Shown here piece after piece: positions 43,868-53,283 of a stretch of 64,000 nucleotides of DNA (positions are counted from its first letter, which is position 1; every line of letters starts with the position of its first letter). The position numbers and the translations under genes are program-made. Under the pieces are notes generated by a model. That model saw only the letters and a list, made by a program, of their open reading frames with translations, did no database searches and was not told where the DNA came from. Source of the DNA: an uncultured Pontibacter sp. (GTDB taxonomy: Bacteria > Bacteroidota > Bacteroidia > Cytophagales > Hymenobacteraceae); NCBI RefSeq assembly GCF_947492645.1, contig NZ_CANLMZ010000001.1:124001-188000 (forward strand). Reading direction: 5' to 3'.

Positions 43868-44238
43868 TTAAATGTGATTATAGGGTGACTTCAAAGCTCC
43901 ATCAGCTCAGTTTACATTACGATAACTCTATATATTCAGATTCAATTTTGATTATATTAAGATCAGAAGACCCGCGAATAACCAACAGAAGGTGTTTGGG
44001 GAGGGTGTGCCCACTAGAAGAGAACCAGAGGCAGGCGCACAATCACCCATTACCTCTATTGATAAAACCTTAAAAAGGTTACACTACAGCTTTATTATTT
44101 ACCAGTTATTATATCATTTAACGATCTGCCAAGATGCAAATTGCATGAGCGTACATCCATTACCCTATAAAAGGCAAAAGCCCTGCAACCGAAGTTGCAG
44201 GGCTTTTGCCCATTACTGTTTTACTTTTTTTAAAAGGC
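43868..44238. other. 371-bp gap upstream of the SprB-like gene
   Basis: AT-rich, without a believable gene. It contains the terminator of the endonuclease gene at 44173-44210 and must hold the promoter of the SprB-like gene, but no exact TAnnTTTG box was found. Confidence 0.45.
44173..44210 (-). terminator. Terminator of the secreted endonuclease gene
   Basis: A perfect 17-bp stem (GGCAAAAGCCCTGCAAC and complement) with a 4-nt loop. On the minus strand the loop is C-TTCG-G, the extra-stable cUUCGg tetraloop, followed by TTTTATAG. Confidence 0.85.
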
Positions 44239-47085
44239 TTACTTTGCTAAAACCAGTCTTTGCACAACCTGTAGTTTATCAGCTTTGATGTGCACCAAGT
44301 ATAAACCTACCGGCAAATGCGACAAGTCTATTGCCTGCTGCCCTACCAGGATACCTGTTTCTTTGCTGTAAATTACCTGTCCCAGCGCATTAACGATGAT
44401 TACCTGCACCTGCTTTAGTGCCTGCTGTGTATGCAGCACTACCTGACCAGTTGTAGGGTTAGGAGAAATAACAACGCCCGCCTTTGCTGCATCTACCGCC
44501 ACAGCGTTTGGCTGCAATGTTACCTGCAGCGCCTCTGAGTATTCTGAAAAACAGTCTTGCTCATTTTTCACGCGTACTTTGTAAAACCCTGGCTTGCTAA
44601 TAGTTATACTTTGCGCAGTTTCACCAACTAGTCTCTCATCGTCTTTAAACCACTCGTAAGCAGCACCAGCTATACTTGCCGTTAACTGCGTTGCATCCTG
44701 CGCTATACTTGGCTTAGCAGGCACAGCGGTTACTGTTACAGTCACATCATCTTCGTAAGTGCAGGTGCCATTGGTTGCTGTTACACGATAAGTATAAATA
44801 CCCGGTACTGTTAAGGTAACATTCGGGTTAGCCGCTGTAGCATCAGAAAGGCCTGTAGCCGGAGCCCAGGTATAAGTATAATCTGCAGCTGCAGCTGTAC
44901 CGACGGCAGTTGCCATACTTGCACAAACTGTTTTATCTTCACCTGCTATACCTTCTAATGGGTTTTCGTCGCAGTCTACAGCCGGTGCAGCAGCGTAAAG
45001 CCCTACATCATCAATGTTCCAGGTCTCTTTTTCACTATTGGTCATGATAACCAGTTTAGCTTTTACTGACGATGTACCGTTCGGTATAGAAACACGAAGT
45101 ATGGAGGGAGCATCTTCTACGCCAAGCAAACCTGTAGTCGTAAATATCTTTTCTGTTGGCACGCCGGCAGTAGCTGCAATCACAGCTTTTCCATTCATGC
45201 CGTACTGGATGTTGTTTGCGTTAGTGGTGCCGGTAATCCGTATCTCCGGGGTAGTGCCAAAATCTGCTCCGTTTAATGCCACGTATACTTCAAAAAAATC
45301 AGAATTCTCGATGCCATTGCCTGAAGTAGTAGCTACCGAAGAGTTGTAAAGCTCCAGGTACACATCCTGCCTTCCAGTTATATTTACATCGCTAAAAATC
45401 ACGGTATTGGTTGTGTTGCTTGTTTGCAAGCTAGCCCCGCTGCGCAAGCGCTGCCCAGATGGGTAACCTGTGTTTTCATCTGATTTGCTGAAGCCCGAGG
45501 TTACTTCCCAGCCATCGGTTGCGGTGGTATTGAATGTTTGCATGGTAACAAGGCTGCCATCGCCAACCGGAGGGGCCGTTACCGCAGTAGCAGTTGTAAC
45601 CGCGTAGGCTGGCGCACCTGCCACAGCGTATACTTGCCCATTTGAGCAGCTTTCGAATATTTGCGCATAATACGTTGCGTCTGGCTCCAGGCCTGTTAAA
45701 GCTATACTGGTACCTGTGCCGGCATATACTAGCTTGCTTCCGTCGGCCAACGTGTTAGCTGACGTGTAGTTTGCGTTAGCGCCGCTATATGCAGTACCGT
45801 CTGCAGGCACAAACGCTACAGGGCCCCCTTTCCGCAGCACAACTATTCTACCGTCTCCGGTACCGTTTGCCCAGCTTAAGGTAAAGCTGGTTTGCATAAT
45901 ATTGGCTGCTGCGATGGCTGTTGCCACAGCTGGGGTGCCGCTACAAGTATAATCCGGAGTGGTGGCTGATACAGCAGGCGCGTTAGTGGTATTGTATTCT
46001 TCAGAAGATGCGCAGTATTCAAACACCTGCACATAGTATGTTTTGTTTGCAGTTAAGCCTGTAACTGTTACGCCAGAACCGCCGGCGCTATGCACTACTT
46101 TATGACCGTTTCCTTTTTCTGCTGCTAAAGTGTAGTTAGCATTTACACCTGTGTAAGTGCCTGTAGGAGTAAAGTTAACGGCTGCACCCTCTCTGATAAC
46201 TACCAGTCGGCTGTTGCCGCTGCCGTTTGCCCAGCTAAGGCGCAGCGAGGTGGTGGTAAGGTCTGTGGCTACAAGGTTTGTAACCTGCGTGGCAGGCTCA
46301 CAGGTTACTTGCTTAAAGCCCCATGCCGAAGCTACCAGATCAGGATAATCAATGTATGGGTTTCTATTGCCCTGCGCTTTCTCAACGCGGTTGTTTCGCT
46401 CTACCTCGCGCGCATCTACGGGGTCTTTCAGGTGCCACTGGTAAAGCGTGTTTATATCTGCAACAGCTGTGATACTGTTTTTGCCACTATCGAATCTCTC
46501 GTTGGCGTGCATGGTGTAGAAGTAGAAAACTGCTCTTGCAAGATTCCCTTTATGGTCTTCGCGTGGCTCATACTTACCCGGGCCATCTTCGCTGTACTCA
46601 TCTATATTAGTGGTTGGGATAGATGATTGCGACGATGTTCCGCGCACCCACTTAGTTGTTTGGTTATCAGGAATCTCTGCAAAAGGATCGCTGCCACGGT
46701 CTGAGTTCCAGGTATCGTATGTTGGGAAGAGGTGGTGAATGTCAGAACGCATACGCACCGCCTCATCAAACCAAGATTGTGGCACCGTATGCTCGCAGTT
46801 TATTCGGCCTACATCGGCTGTGGAGGTCGCTGTTTCGTTGTAGGGCTTGCTTACCTTATAACCGGAATAAACACAGGTAACTTCATTGTTATAGTTATCG
46901 ATGTAATTATACATGCGGCCACGGGCAGTACCATAATCAAGTACAGTACGTTTGCCTTCGTACCAATTAACGCGTAGCCATGTTCGAAGCTCTTCACCGG
47001 CAAGGTGTGAGGGGGGCGCAGTTTGTGCATTAGCATATTGCCCGAATAGCAGCAATGCCAATACAATGCGTAAAAGTATTTTCAT
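44239..47085 (-). CDS. Secreted endonuclease I with FN3/PKD domains and T9SS type A sorting domain
   Basis: The internal ATG at 47085 is chosen because it begins the signal peptide MKILLRIVLALLLFGQYANA; the product has 948 residues. Residues about 25-265 are an endonuclease I (EndA/NucM) domain with the motif INCEHTVPQSWF, SDIHHLFPTYDTWNSDRG, i.e. the beta-beta-alpha-metal active site (His of CEHTVPQSW). Two fibronectin-III-like domains (about 270-385, 395-505), a beta-sandwich (about 520-710), a PKD-like domain (about 720-790) and an Ig-like unit follow, then a T9SS type A domain (about 870-948, VVISPNPTTGQVVLHT). It should digest DNA outside the cell for nutrition or matrix remodelling. Confidence 0.9.
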   Translation of the reverse strand: MKILLRIVLALLLFGQYANAQTAPPSHLAGEELRTWLRVNWYEGKRTVLDYGTARGRMYNYIDNYNNEVTCVYSGYKVSKPYNETATSTADVGRINCEHTVPQSWFDEAVRMRSDIHHLFPTYDTWNSDRGSDPFAEIPDNQTTKWVRGTSSQSSIPTTNIDEYSEDGPGKYEPREDHKGNLARAVFYFYTMHANERFDSGKNSITAVADINTLYQWHLKDPVDAREVERNNRVEKAQGNRNPYIDYPDLVASAWGFKQVTCEPATQVTNLVATDLTTTSLRLSWANGSGNSRLVVIREGAAVNFTPTGTYTGVNANYTLAAEKGNGHKVVHSAGGSGVTVTGLTANKTYYVQVFEYCASSEEYNTTNAPAVSATTPDYTCSGTPAVATAIAAANIMQTSFTLSWANGTGDGRIVVLRKGGPVAFVPADGTAYSGANANYTSANTLADGSKLVYAGTGTSIALTGLEPDATYYAQIFESCSNGQVYAVAGAPAYAVTTATAVTAPPVGDGSLVTMQTFNTTATDGWEVTSGFSKSDENTGYPSGQRLRSGASLQTSNTTNTVIFSDVNITGRQDVYLELYNSSVATTSGNGIENSDFFEVYVALNGADFGTTPEIRITGTTNANNIQYGMNGKAVIAATAGVPTEKIFTTTGLLGVEDAPSILRVSIPNGTSSVKAKLVIMTNSEKETWNIDDVGLYAAAPAVDCDENPLEGIAGEDKTVCASMATAVGTAAAADYTYTWAPATGLSDATAANPNVTLTVPGIYTYRVTATNGTCTYEDDVTVTVTAVPAKPSIAQDATQLTASIAGAAYEWFKDDERLVGETAQSITISKPGFYKVRVKNEQDCFSEYSEALQVTLQPNAVAVDAAKAGVVISPNPTTGQVVLHTQQALKQVQVIIVNALGQVIYSKETGILVGQQAIDLSHLPVGLYLVHIKADKLQVVQRLVLAK

Positions 47086-47238
47086 AAAAAGACTGGTTGG
47101 TTGATTTTGCGGCAAAACTAACTAAATCCAACTCACCTGATACTATATAAGGATTATATAATTGTTACCCCTGGTACCTACTGCCTTTTGTATTGTATTT
47201 TCTTTAAATGAGCACAATATTAGACCATCCAAAAGCAA

Positions 47239-47268
47239 AAGGCCTGATCCAATTCTGAATCAGGCCTT
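47239..47268 (-). terminator. Terminator downstream of the STAS-like gene
   Basis: Stem AAGGCCTGAT / ATCAGGCCTT (10 bp) with a 10-nt loop; on the minus strand T-rich sequence follows. Its TTCTGAATCAGG side is repeated in the hairpin at 53284-53319. Confidence 0.65.
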
Positions 47269-47334
47269 GCAAAAGAGGCGTTCAATGTACCTTTTAGATT
47301 TAATTTTCTGGTAGCCAGCTTAAAGGGGCCACGG

Positions 47335-47751
47335 CTATTTGTTTGAAAGCGCCTTACCTTTTAACCAGGTTTCTGCTTCAGGTCTGTTATCGAACAATGC
47401 CGCTTCAAAAGCTTTCAGCTCTTTATGAAATTTGGCCGCTGAGCTGTCTCCAAAGCTTTCGGGGGTAGTTATCATAGCAAAATGCTTTAAGCCTGCCGCG
47501 GCTGCTTTAGGCGCCCACTCATATATCACCCAATCCAACGAATGGTCCCAGGTACCTAAAATCAAACGTGTGTCGTTAAGCACACAGTTGAACTCTGCCT
47601 GCTGCATAACTTCTATATATGCCCCTGCACCCGTTTTAATATTATCGGCAGTTAAATATCCCATCCAGTTCACGTGCACCCATCTGTTCCGGGTATCTGC
47701 CTCGATGGTTAAGAACACTCTGCCAAAGGCGTTCTTAAGTTCTTTTTTCAT
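47335..47751 (-). CDS. Small conserved protein, STAS/SpoIIAA-like
   Basis: This 138-residue soluble protein has no signal or membrane segment. The alternation of strands and helices (RNRWVHVNWMGYLTADNIKTG; FNCVLNDTRLILGTWDHSLDW; LKHFAMITTPESFGDSSAAKF) resembles the SpoIIAA-like/STAS fold often annotated in Cytophagales. No conserved phosphorylatable Ser can be assigned with confidence. It is transcribed alone between terminators. A role in signalling is only a guess from the fold. Confidence 0.8.
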   Translation of the reverse strand: MKKELKNAFGRVFLTIEADTRNRWVHVNWMGYLTADNIKTGAGAYIEVMQQAEFNCVLNDTRLILGTWDHSLDWVIYEWAPKAAAAGLKHFAMITTPESFGDSSAAKFHKELKAFEAALFDNRPEAETWLKGKALSNK

Positions 47752-48112
47752 AAGCTAAAAGTTGATTTATATGCTTGAAAGGTTCAAAATAACAACAGCT
47801 TGCATTTGCGTTTTGTTCTTTTTGGGCAATGTATTAAGCAGCCAAATTTACTATTCATACTGTTATACTTTATAAAAAGCTCCTATTTTTTGTGTTACAG
47901 GATAAAGGCTGCCCCAAAGTTTTAGTATAAACCAACGCGTAAAAATTAAGTTCATAAAGTACATTCTACTTAAAAATCCTTTACTAAGGCCATCTATCTC
48001 CTTGCCATTTCTGAAAAACCGCATATTAACATGCTGTTAACCCCTTAAAATTTATGCGTTTACCCTTTGCATAAGCCATTAACAATATTTCGGTGTTATT
48101 GACACACTATTA

Positions 48113-48131
48113 ATTTAGATTTAGTCTAAAT
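48113..48131 (+). promoter_or_regulatory. DtxR/IdeR-like operator 1 overlapping a -7 box
   Basis: ATTTAGATTTAGTCTAAAT is a perfect 7-5-7 palindrome of the size and half-site type used by DtxR-family metal-dependent repressors. It runs directly into TAATTTTG (48131-48138), an exact TAnnTTTG -7 box, so a bound repressor would block transcription of the TonB receptor operon. Confidence 0.6.
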
Positions 48132-48170
48132 AATTTTGCCTGCTTCGCTTTTCATCATACATTTGCAATA

Positions 48171-48189
48171 ATTTAAAATTGTTCTAAAT
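48171..48189 (+). promoter_or_regulatory. DtxR/IdeR-like operator 2
   Basis: ATTTAAAATTGTTCTAAAT has the same 19-bp layout as operator 1, with one mismatch in the left arm, 58 bp downstream and 16 bp before the receptor ATG. Confidence 0.5.
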
Positions 48190-48205
48190 AACATTAGCGT
48201 TGTAC

Positions 48206-50593
48206 ATGAATTCTTTCAAGGCGTTCTCAATTCTTTTGGCTTTCGTTTGCTGTTGTACTACTGTGCAGAGCCAGAACTTAGAGACAGCAAGTGTTTTCGG
48301 AAATGTACATACAACCTCAGGCGATGCTTTAGCCGGGGTAACGGTAGTGCTGCTAAACACAAATTCAGGCACTACTACAGACGCGAATGGCCAATATAGG
48401 ATTTCAGCCATCGCACCGGGAAGTTATACTTTAGCTATCAGTTTTCTTGGTTTCGAGACGCAGCAAAAAACCATACAGCTTAGGGCAGCCCAAAACCTGG
48501 AAGTAAACATTGCTTTACAAGAAAAGTCTTTTGCGATAGAGGGAGTGGAGGTAATTGGCAAGTCTGCCACCACAAAAGTAAACGAACAAGCTTACGCTGT
48601 TACTGCCATCTCTACCAAAGAACTACAAAACAGCACTTCCGATGCTAAAGAAGTGCTAAACCGGGTGTCGGGCGTAAGGGTGCTGGAAGAAGGTGGTTTA
48701 GGATCCAGGGCAAGCTTCAGTTTGAATGGCTTTTCGGGAGACCAGGTAAAGTTTTTCCTGAACGGCTTGCCAATGGATAATTTCTCGTCATCGCTTAGCC
48801 TGAGCGACATACCCGTTAATACTATAGAGCGAATTGAAGTATACAAAGGCGTGGTACCCGTTTGGTTAGGAACAGATGCCTTGGGCGGTGCTGTGAACAT
48901 TATCACAAACAAAAAAGATAATTACCTGGATGCATCTTACGCTGTCGGTTCTTTTAACACGCACCGCCTGTCGCTGAACGGCGCTTATACCAACCCTGCC
49001 AACGGCTTTACCTTGAGGGGCAGCGGCAACTATAACTACTCCGACAACAACTATAAAGTATGGGCAGAGATAACCGACGGAAATGGTAATATAAAAGAGA
49101 CTGCCGAAGTAGAGCGCTTCCATGACCGCTACCGCTCTGCTACTTTGATGCTGGAGACCGGCTGGACGGGCCGCAAGTTTGCCGACAACCTGCTATTTGG
49201 TGTGATCGCGTCAGGAAATGACCAACAGGTGCAGACGGGTGCAACTATGGCGTCGGTTTACGGCGGCATTTTGCGTAACAACCAGTCTGTGGTGCCTACC
49301 TTAAAGTATAGCAAAGACAACCTGTTTACCGAAGGCCTGAACGTAAGCCTGAATACAGCCTTTAACTATACCAAGAGCGAGAGAATTGACACCCTAAGTG
49401 GTGCCAGGTTTAACTGGGCCGGCGAAAGATTTATAACCGAAGGCTCTAAAGATGGCGAAAACCAGCGCACTTTCACCACATTTGATGATACCGACTTTAA
49501 CAGCCAGCTAAATGCAGGCTATACTATCAGTCCAATGCACTCGCTGGCGCTAAACTATGCCGTTTCATACTTTAGGCGCGATGCATTTGATACTGAAAAC
49601 CCCGATAAGATAGAAAACAAGCTTCCGAAGGCGCTAAACAAGCAGGTGTTGGGATTGGCTTATAAGTTTGATCCCTCTGAAAAGTGGTCTACAACGCTAT
49701 TTGGTAAACTGTACCTGATGCACGCCGAAACAAGCAAGGAGTTTGATTTTGGAGGAGAGACACGCCGTATTGATGCCCTTGATGTAAGCAAAGATAATTT
49801 GGGCTATGGCTTGGCAAGCACCTACTTTCTGCTGCCAACGCTCCAGATAAAAGCATCTTACGAGCATACTTACCGGCTACCTGAACCTATCGAGATCTTT
49901 GGCGATGCCCTTTTCATCAACCCAAACCCTGACTTGGGGCCGGAGCAGAGCAACAACTTTAATGTGGGGGCTGCTTACAGTTTTAAGCTTTCACAAGATC
50001 ATCAGTTTAACCTGGAAAGCAGCTTTATTTACCGCGATTCAAAAGATTTAATTCATCAGAATGTTCGGATCGCCAGCCCAATCACCACCTACGGCAACCT
50101 AAGCGAAATTCGCACTTTGGGTGTAGAAGGAAGCATAAGATACCAGTGGCGAAAAATGCTGCACCTGGGTGGTAGTGCCACTTACCAGGATATAACCGAT
50201 CAGGCCGACCTCCTTTACAACGATTACAATGGTTGGGTGAGGAACTTTAATAAAAGTTATCGCCAGCCTAACAAACCCTACCTGTTTGCAAACGCCAATG
50301 CAGGTTTTACACTTAAAGACCTGTTGGCCCCTGAGTCTGCAGTAGGTATAAACTACTACTACAATTTTGTAGAGCAGTACTTTTTAAACTGGGCACAGAA
50401 CGGATCAAAAAATGACAAAGTAGTTATCCCGAGGCAATCTTCGCATAACGTGGAAGTATACCTGAGCCTATCCAACGGAAAGTATAACATCTCGGCGGAG
50501 TGCCGCAACCTGACCGATGCCCTGCTTTACGACAAATATTATTTACAAAAACCCGGGCGTGCTTTTTACCTGAAGCTGCGGTATGTCCTCTAA
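48206..50593 (+). CDS. TonB-dependent receptor, XusA-like (siderophore/iron uptake)
   Basis: The ATG at 48206 is used; a TTG two codons upstream is less likely. The 795-residue product has a signal peptide (about 1-24), a carboxypeptidase-regulatory-like domain (about 30-110; VFGNVHTTSGDALAGVTVVLLN), a plug domain (about 125-235; LNRVSGVRVLEEGGLGSRAS, IERIEVYKGVVPVWLG) and a 22-strand barrel ending in an aromatic residue two from the end (LKLRYVL). It takes up a ligand across the outer membrane using TonB energy. The following DUF4374 lipoprotein and PepSY protein, and the upstream DtxR-like sites, point to iron-siderophore uptake of the XusABC type known in Bacteroides. Confidence 0.9.
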   Translation: MNSFKAFSILLAFVCCCTTVQSQNLETASVFGNVHTTSGDALAGVTVVLLNTNSGTTTDANGQYRISAIAPGSYTLAISFLGFETQQKTIQLRAAQNLEVNIALQEKSFAIEGVEVIGKSATTKVNEQAYAVTAISTKELQNSTSDAKEVLNRVSGVRVLEEGGLGSRASFSLNGFSGDQVKFFLNGLPMDNFSSSLSLSDIPVNTIERIEVYKGVVPVWLGTDALGGAVNIITNKKDNYLDASYAVGSFNTHRLSLNGAYTNPANGFTLRGSGNYNYSDNNYKVWAEITDGNGNIKETAEVERFHDRYRSATLMLETGWTGRKFADNLLFGVIASGNDQQVQTGATMASVYGGILRNNQSVVPTLKYSKDNLFTEGLNVSLNTAFNYTKSERIDTLSGARFNWAGERFITEGSKDGENQRTFTTFDDTDFNSQLNAGYTISPMHSLALNYAVSYFRRDAFDTENPDKIENKLPKALNKQVLGLAYKFDPSEKWSTTLFGKLYLMHAETSKEFDFGGETRRIDALDVSKDNLGYGLASTYFLLPTLQIKASYEHTYRLPEPIEIFGDALFINPNPDLGPEQSNNFNVGAAYSFKLSQDHQFNLESSFIYRDSKDLIHQNVRIASPITTYGNLSEIRTLGVEGSIRYQWRKMLHLGGSATYQDITDQADLLYNDYNGWVRNFNKSYRQPNKPYLFANANAGFTLKDLLAPESAVGINYYYNFVEQYFLNWAQNGSKNDKVVIPRQSSHNVEVYLSLSNGKYNISAECRNLTDALLYDKYYLQKPGRAFYLKLRYVL

Positions 50594-50623
50594 TTTATCA
50601 TTCATATAAAATAAGTAACTCCT

Positions 50624-51847
50624 ATGTCTCTAGCTAAACTTACTAAACGATTTGCATTGCCCGTTCTTGGCCTCTGCGCAACAGCTTTCTTTACATCTTG
50701 TAGTGATGATGCTTCTGATCCAAATCCTGCAGCTACCGGAGAAGAGCAATTTGTGGTATCGCTTGCCTTAGAAGGCAACGATGGTAGCTTTACATACTAC
50801 TCAGTACCTTTTGATGATGTGATGACAGGAACGCTCTCTGCCGTTGGCCAAGGTATAGAGCAGCCGGGCTATTTCGACTTCACGCAGATTGACAAAACCA
50901 TTTACAGCATTGGCGGATTAGATGATGTGAATGTAGTAGGCATCTCGAGAGATGAAAAAGGAGAACTGAAGAAAATAGGAAACGTATCGTTCGCCAACAG
51001 CCTTTCTGATATTGTAAAAGCCGACGATAACACCTTAGTGGCCGTAGAAATGGCAGGAACCTCTGATGTTGTGAAATTCCATACGATAAACGCTAATACA
51101 CTTACTGTTACAAGCACCAAACAACATAAGGTTTCTGACGTCACAAGCACAAAAGCTCCTGCTTATGCTGGCATGCGCATTAGTGGTAACAACTTGTTTC
51201 TAAGTTACTACATCAGCGATCCGGTTACTTTTAACACACCTCATACCGATAAGGCTCAAATAGCTGTTTATTCTTATCCTGGATTAGAGTTCCAGAAGGT
51301 GATTGAGGATACACGCACAGGCCCGATAGGTGGCTTTAATACAAAAACAGGCCTGGTGAAGAATGAGCAGGGAGATGTGTATGCTGTTTCGCACTCTAAC
51401 CCCGCAAACGGCTACAGCCAATCTACTAAACCGGCAGGCATTCTGCGCATCAAGAGCGGACAGACAACGTTTGACCAAACATACTTCTTTGATGTGGCAG
51501 CAGTTACTGGCGGCAAAACAATTTCGCATATGAAGTACCTCGGCAACGGAAAAGTATTTGCCGAGATCAACATGACAGATCGTGCGCAGCAGGTTAGGTG
51601 GTCGGATAGCCCCCTGAAATCAGCCGTAATCGACCTTAACAACAAAACACTCAACTTTATTGAAGGTATGCCAGAGCATGCAGGTGTGGGGCGCAGGCTG
51701 GCCACACTACACGATGGCAATGCTGTATACATGGCTGTACCAGAAGGCAACAGCATATACATGTATAAAATAAACCTTGAGAATAACACGGCTACCAAAG
51801 GTGCTGAAGTGCAGGCAAATTTTGTAGCTGGTATTTCAAAGCTATAG
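50624..51847 (+). CDS. DUF4374 lipoprotein, XusB-like
   Basis: This 407-residue lipoprotein has a signal peptide with a lipobox ending in FFTSC (Cys near residue 26) followed by acidic SDDASDPN, the type of sequence that sends lipoproteins to the surface in Bacteroidota. The mature part is a beta-rich DUF4374 domain, probably a propeller. In the Xus system such a lipoprotein captures siderophores for the TonB receptor. It starts 30 bp after the receptor stop and precedes the PepSY gene. Confidence 0.87.
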   Translation: MSLAKLTKRFALPVLGLCATAFFTSCSDDASDPNPAATGEEQFVVSLALEGNDGSFTYYSVPFDDVMTGTLSAVGQGIEQPGYFDFTQIDKTIYSIGGLDDVNVVGISRDEKGELKKIGNVSFANSLSDIVKADDNTLVAVEMAGTSDVVKFHTINANTLTVTSTKQHKVSDVTSTKAPAYAGMRISGNNLFLSYYISDPVTFNTPHTDKAQIAVYSYPGLEFQKVIEDTRTGPIGGFNTKTGLVKNEQGDVYAVSHSNPANGYSQSTKPAGILRIKSGQTTFDQTYFFDVAAVTGGKTISHMKYLGNGKVFAEINMTDRAQQVRWSDSPLKSAVIDLNNKTLNFIEGMPEHAGVGRRLATLHDGNAVYMAVPEGNSIYMYKINLENNTATKGAEVQANFVAGISKL

Positions 51848-51867
51848 CAGCGCACAATAGTGCAGTT

Positions 51868-51896
51868 CCAGCTCCATCCAAAACAGGTGGAGCTGG
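51868..51896 (+). terminator. Hairpin between the DUF4374 and PepSY genes
   Basis: Stem CCAGCTCCA / TGGAGCTGG (9 bp, 11-nt loop) 20 bp after the DUF4374 stop, with a T-rich but interrupted tail. It probably lowers read-through to the PepSY gene and argues for the later start of that gene at 51929. Confidence 0.55.
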
Positions 51897-51928
51897 CATT
51901 ATTCATTCTTTATTACATTTCAGCTCCG

Positions 51929-53155
51929 ATGAAAGGCAAAAAAAACAGCAGCAAAAGTGTTTTCAGGAAGGTTAACGATTGGTTGCATCTCTGGCTTGGC
52001 CTCACTTCAGGTATTGTGGTGTTTATTGTGAGCATCACAGGCTGCTTTTATGCTTTCCAGCAAGAGATAAAAGATGCTATGGAGCCTTGGCGCTTTGTAG
52101 AAGTACAAAACAAAGCGTTTGTACCACCCAGCCAGCTGTTGGATACTGCTAAAGTATACATGCCCAACGCTGAGCCTACCGGCCTAACCTACAGCAATAA
52201 AGAAGGTGCAGCAGCCGTAGGTTTTGAAGGTGAGGAAAATGGCAAGCGCACATTTACAGCTATTTTCATGAATCCTTATACTGGCGAGTTTTTACAGAAG
52301 CAGCAAAGTATAGGAGAAGGGCAGTTTGACTTTTTTCGATTTATCATTGATGGCCATCGCGCTTTGTGGTTGCCTTATAACATAGGGCGCCCTATTGTTG
52401 GGGTAGCCACGCTTGTTTTTGTGCTGCTGCTGGTAACAGGGTTGGTAATGTGGTGGCCCAGGAAATGGAATAAGTCTAATGCAGCTAAAAGCTTTAAGAT
52501 AAAATGGAGTGGCAGCTTTAAACGTGTAAACTATGACCTGCACAATGTAGTCGGTTTTTATAGTTTGATTCTGGCTTTTGTATTGGCTGTTACTGGTTTA
52601 GTGTGGAGTTTTGAGTGGTTTGCTAATTCGCTATACTATGTAACGTCTGGTGGTCAGGAAAAACCAGAGCACCATCACCCCCACTCAGATATCTCTAAAG
52701 CCGGCTTACTTGCCAACGACACCATACCTGTGCTTGACAAAGCCTGGTTTAAAACTTTGGCCCAGGAGCCTACTGCACAGGGTTTTTACATGACCCCTAC
52801 GCTGCACGACAAAGAAGATGCGATTGAGGTTATAGCTTACCAGGACCACGGATCATGGTATAACCGAAACGAGTACTACTACGACCAGTATACCTTAGAG
52901 CACTACCGCGTAAAAGGCGACAAGTATACAGAAGCCAGCCTTGCTGACCAGCTCGATATGCTTAATTACGATATTCACATTGGGGCTGTTTGGGGACTAT
53001 GGGGCAAGACACTTGCCTTCTTTATCAGTCTTATTTGTGCCAGTTTACCTATTACAGGTTTTTTAGTATGGTGGAACAAGAAGAAACCTAAGAAAAAACG
53101 AAGCGCTAGTGTAGTTAACTTCAGGAAGGCATCAGCAGGAGCTACAACTAGATAA
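51929..53155 (+). CDS. PepSY-associated membrane protein, XusC-like
   Basis: The ATG at 51929 is chosen: an upstream GTG in frame lies before a hairpin and adds 23 unlikely residues. The 408-residue product has four membrane helices (about 20-42, WLHLWLGLTSGIVVFIVSITGCFYAF; about 163-186; about 216-240; about 365-385) and PepSY periplasmic domains between them, the usual layout of PepSY_TM proteins. Conserved His in HRALW and YDLHNVVGFY may coordinate heme. XusC-like proteins are thought to reduce ferric siderophores or handle iron at the inner membrane. It ends the iron operon. Confidence 0.88.
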   Translation: MKGKKNSSKSVFRKVNDWLHLWLGLTSGIVVFIVSITGCFYAFQQEIKDAMEPWRFVEVQNKAFVPPSQLLDTAKVYMPNAEPTGLTYSNKEGAAAVGFEGEENGKRTFTAIFMNPYTGEFLQKQQSIGEGQFDFFRFIIDGHRALWLPYNIGRPIVGVATLVFVLLLVTGLVMWWPRKWNKSNAAKSFKIKWSGSFKRVNYDLHNVVGFYSLILAFVLAVTGLVWSFEWFANSLYYVTSGGQEKPEHHHPHSDISKAGLLANDTIPVLDKAWFKTLAQEPTAQGFYMTPTLHDKEDAIEVIAYQDHGSWYNRNEYYYDQYTLEHYRVKGDKYTEASLADQLDMLNYDIHIGAVWGLWGKTLAFFISLICASLPITGFLVWWNKKKPKKKRSASVVNFRKASAGATTR

Positions 53156-53283
53156 ACTTAAAACGGATTCTACGTTTGGAAATCAACTAAAACCATGTGT
53201 ACTTCCGGTTTGTTTCAGCCATTTTCAAATGCCATACATGGAGGTTATAAATAGTCTATCAAAAACTAGAAGCTATTTAAAAC

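Larger units (their letters stand above)
47752..48205. other. 454-bp divergent intergenic region with iron-regulation signals
   Basis: AT-rich spacer between the STAS-like gene and the TonB receptor operon. Apart from the two DtxR-like palindromes listed separately, and TTTTAGTATAAACCA near 47922, no gene or hairpin is visible. Confidence 0.5.
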
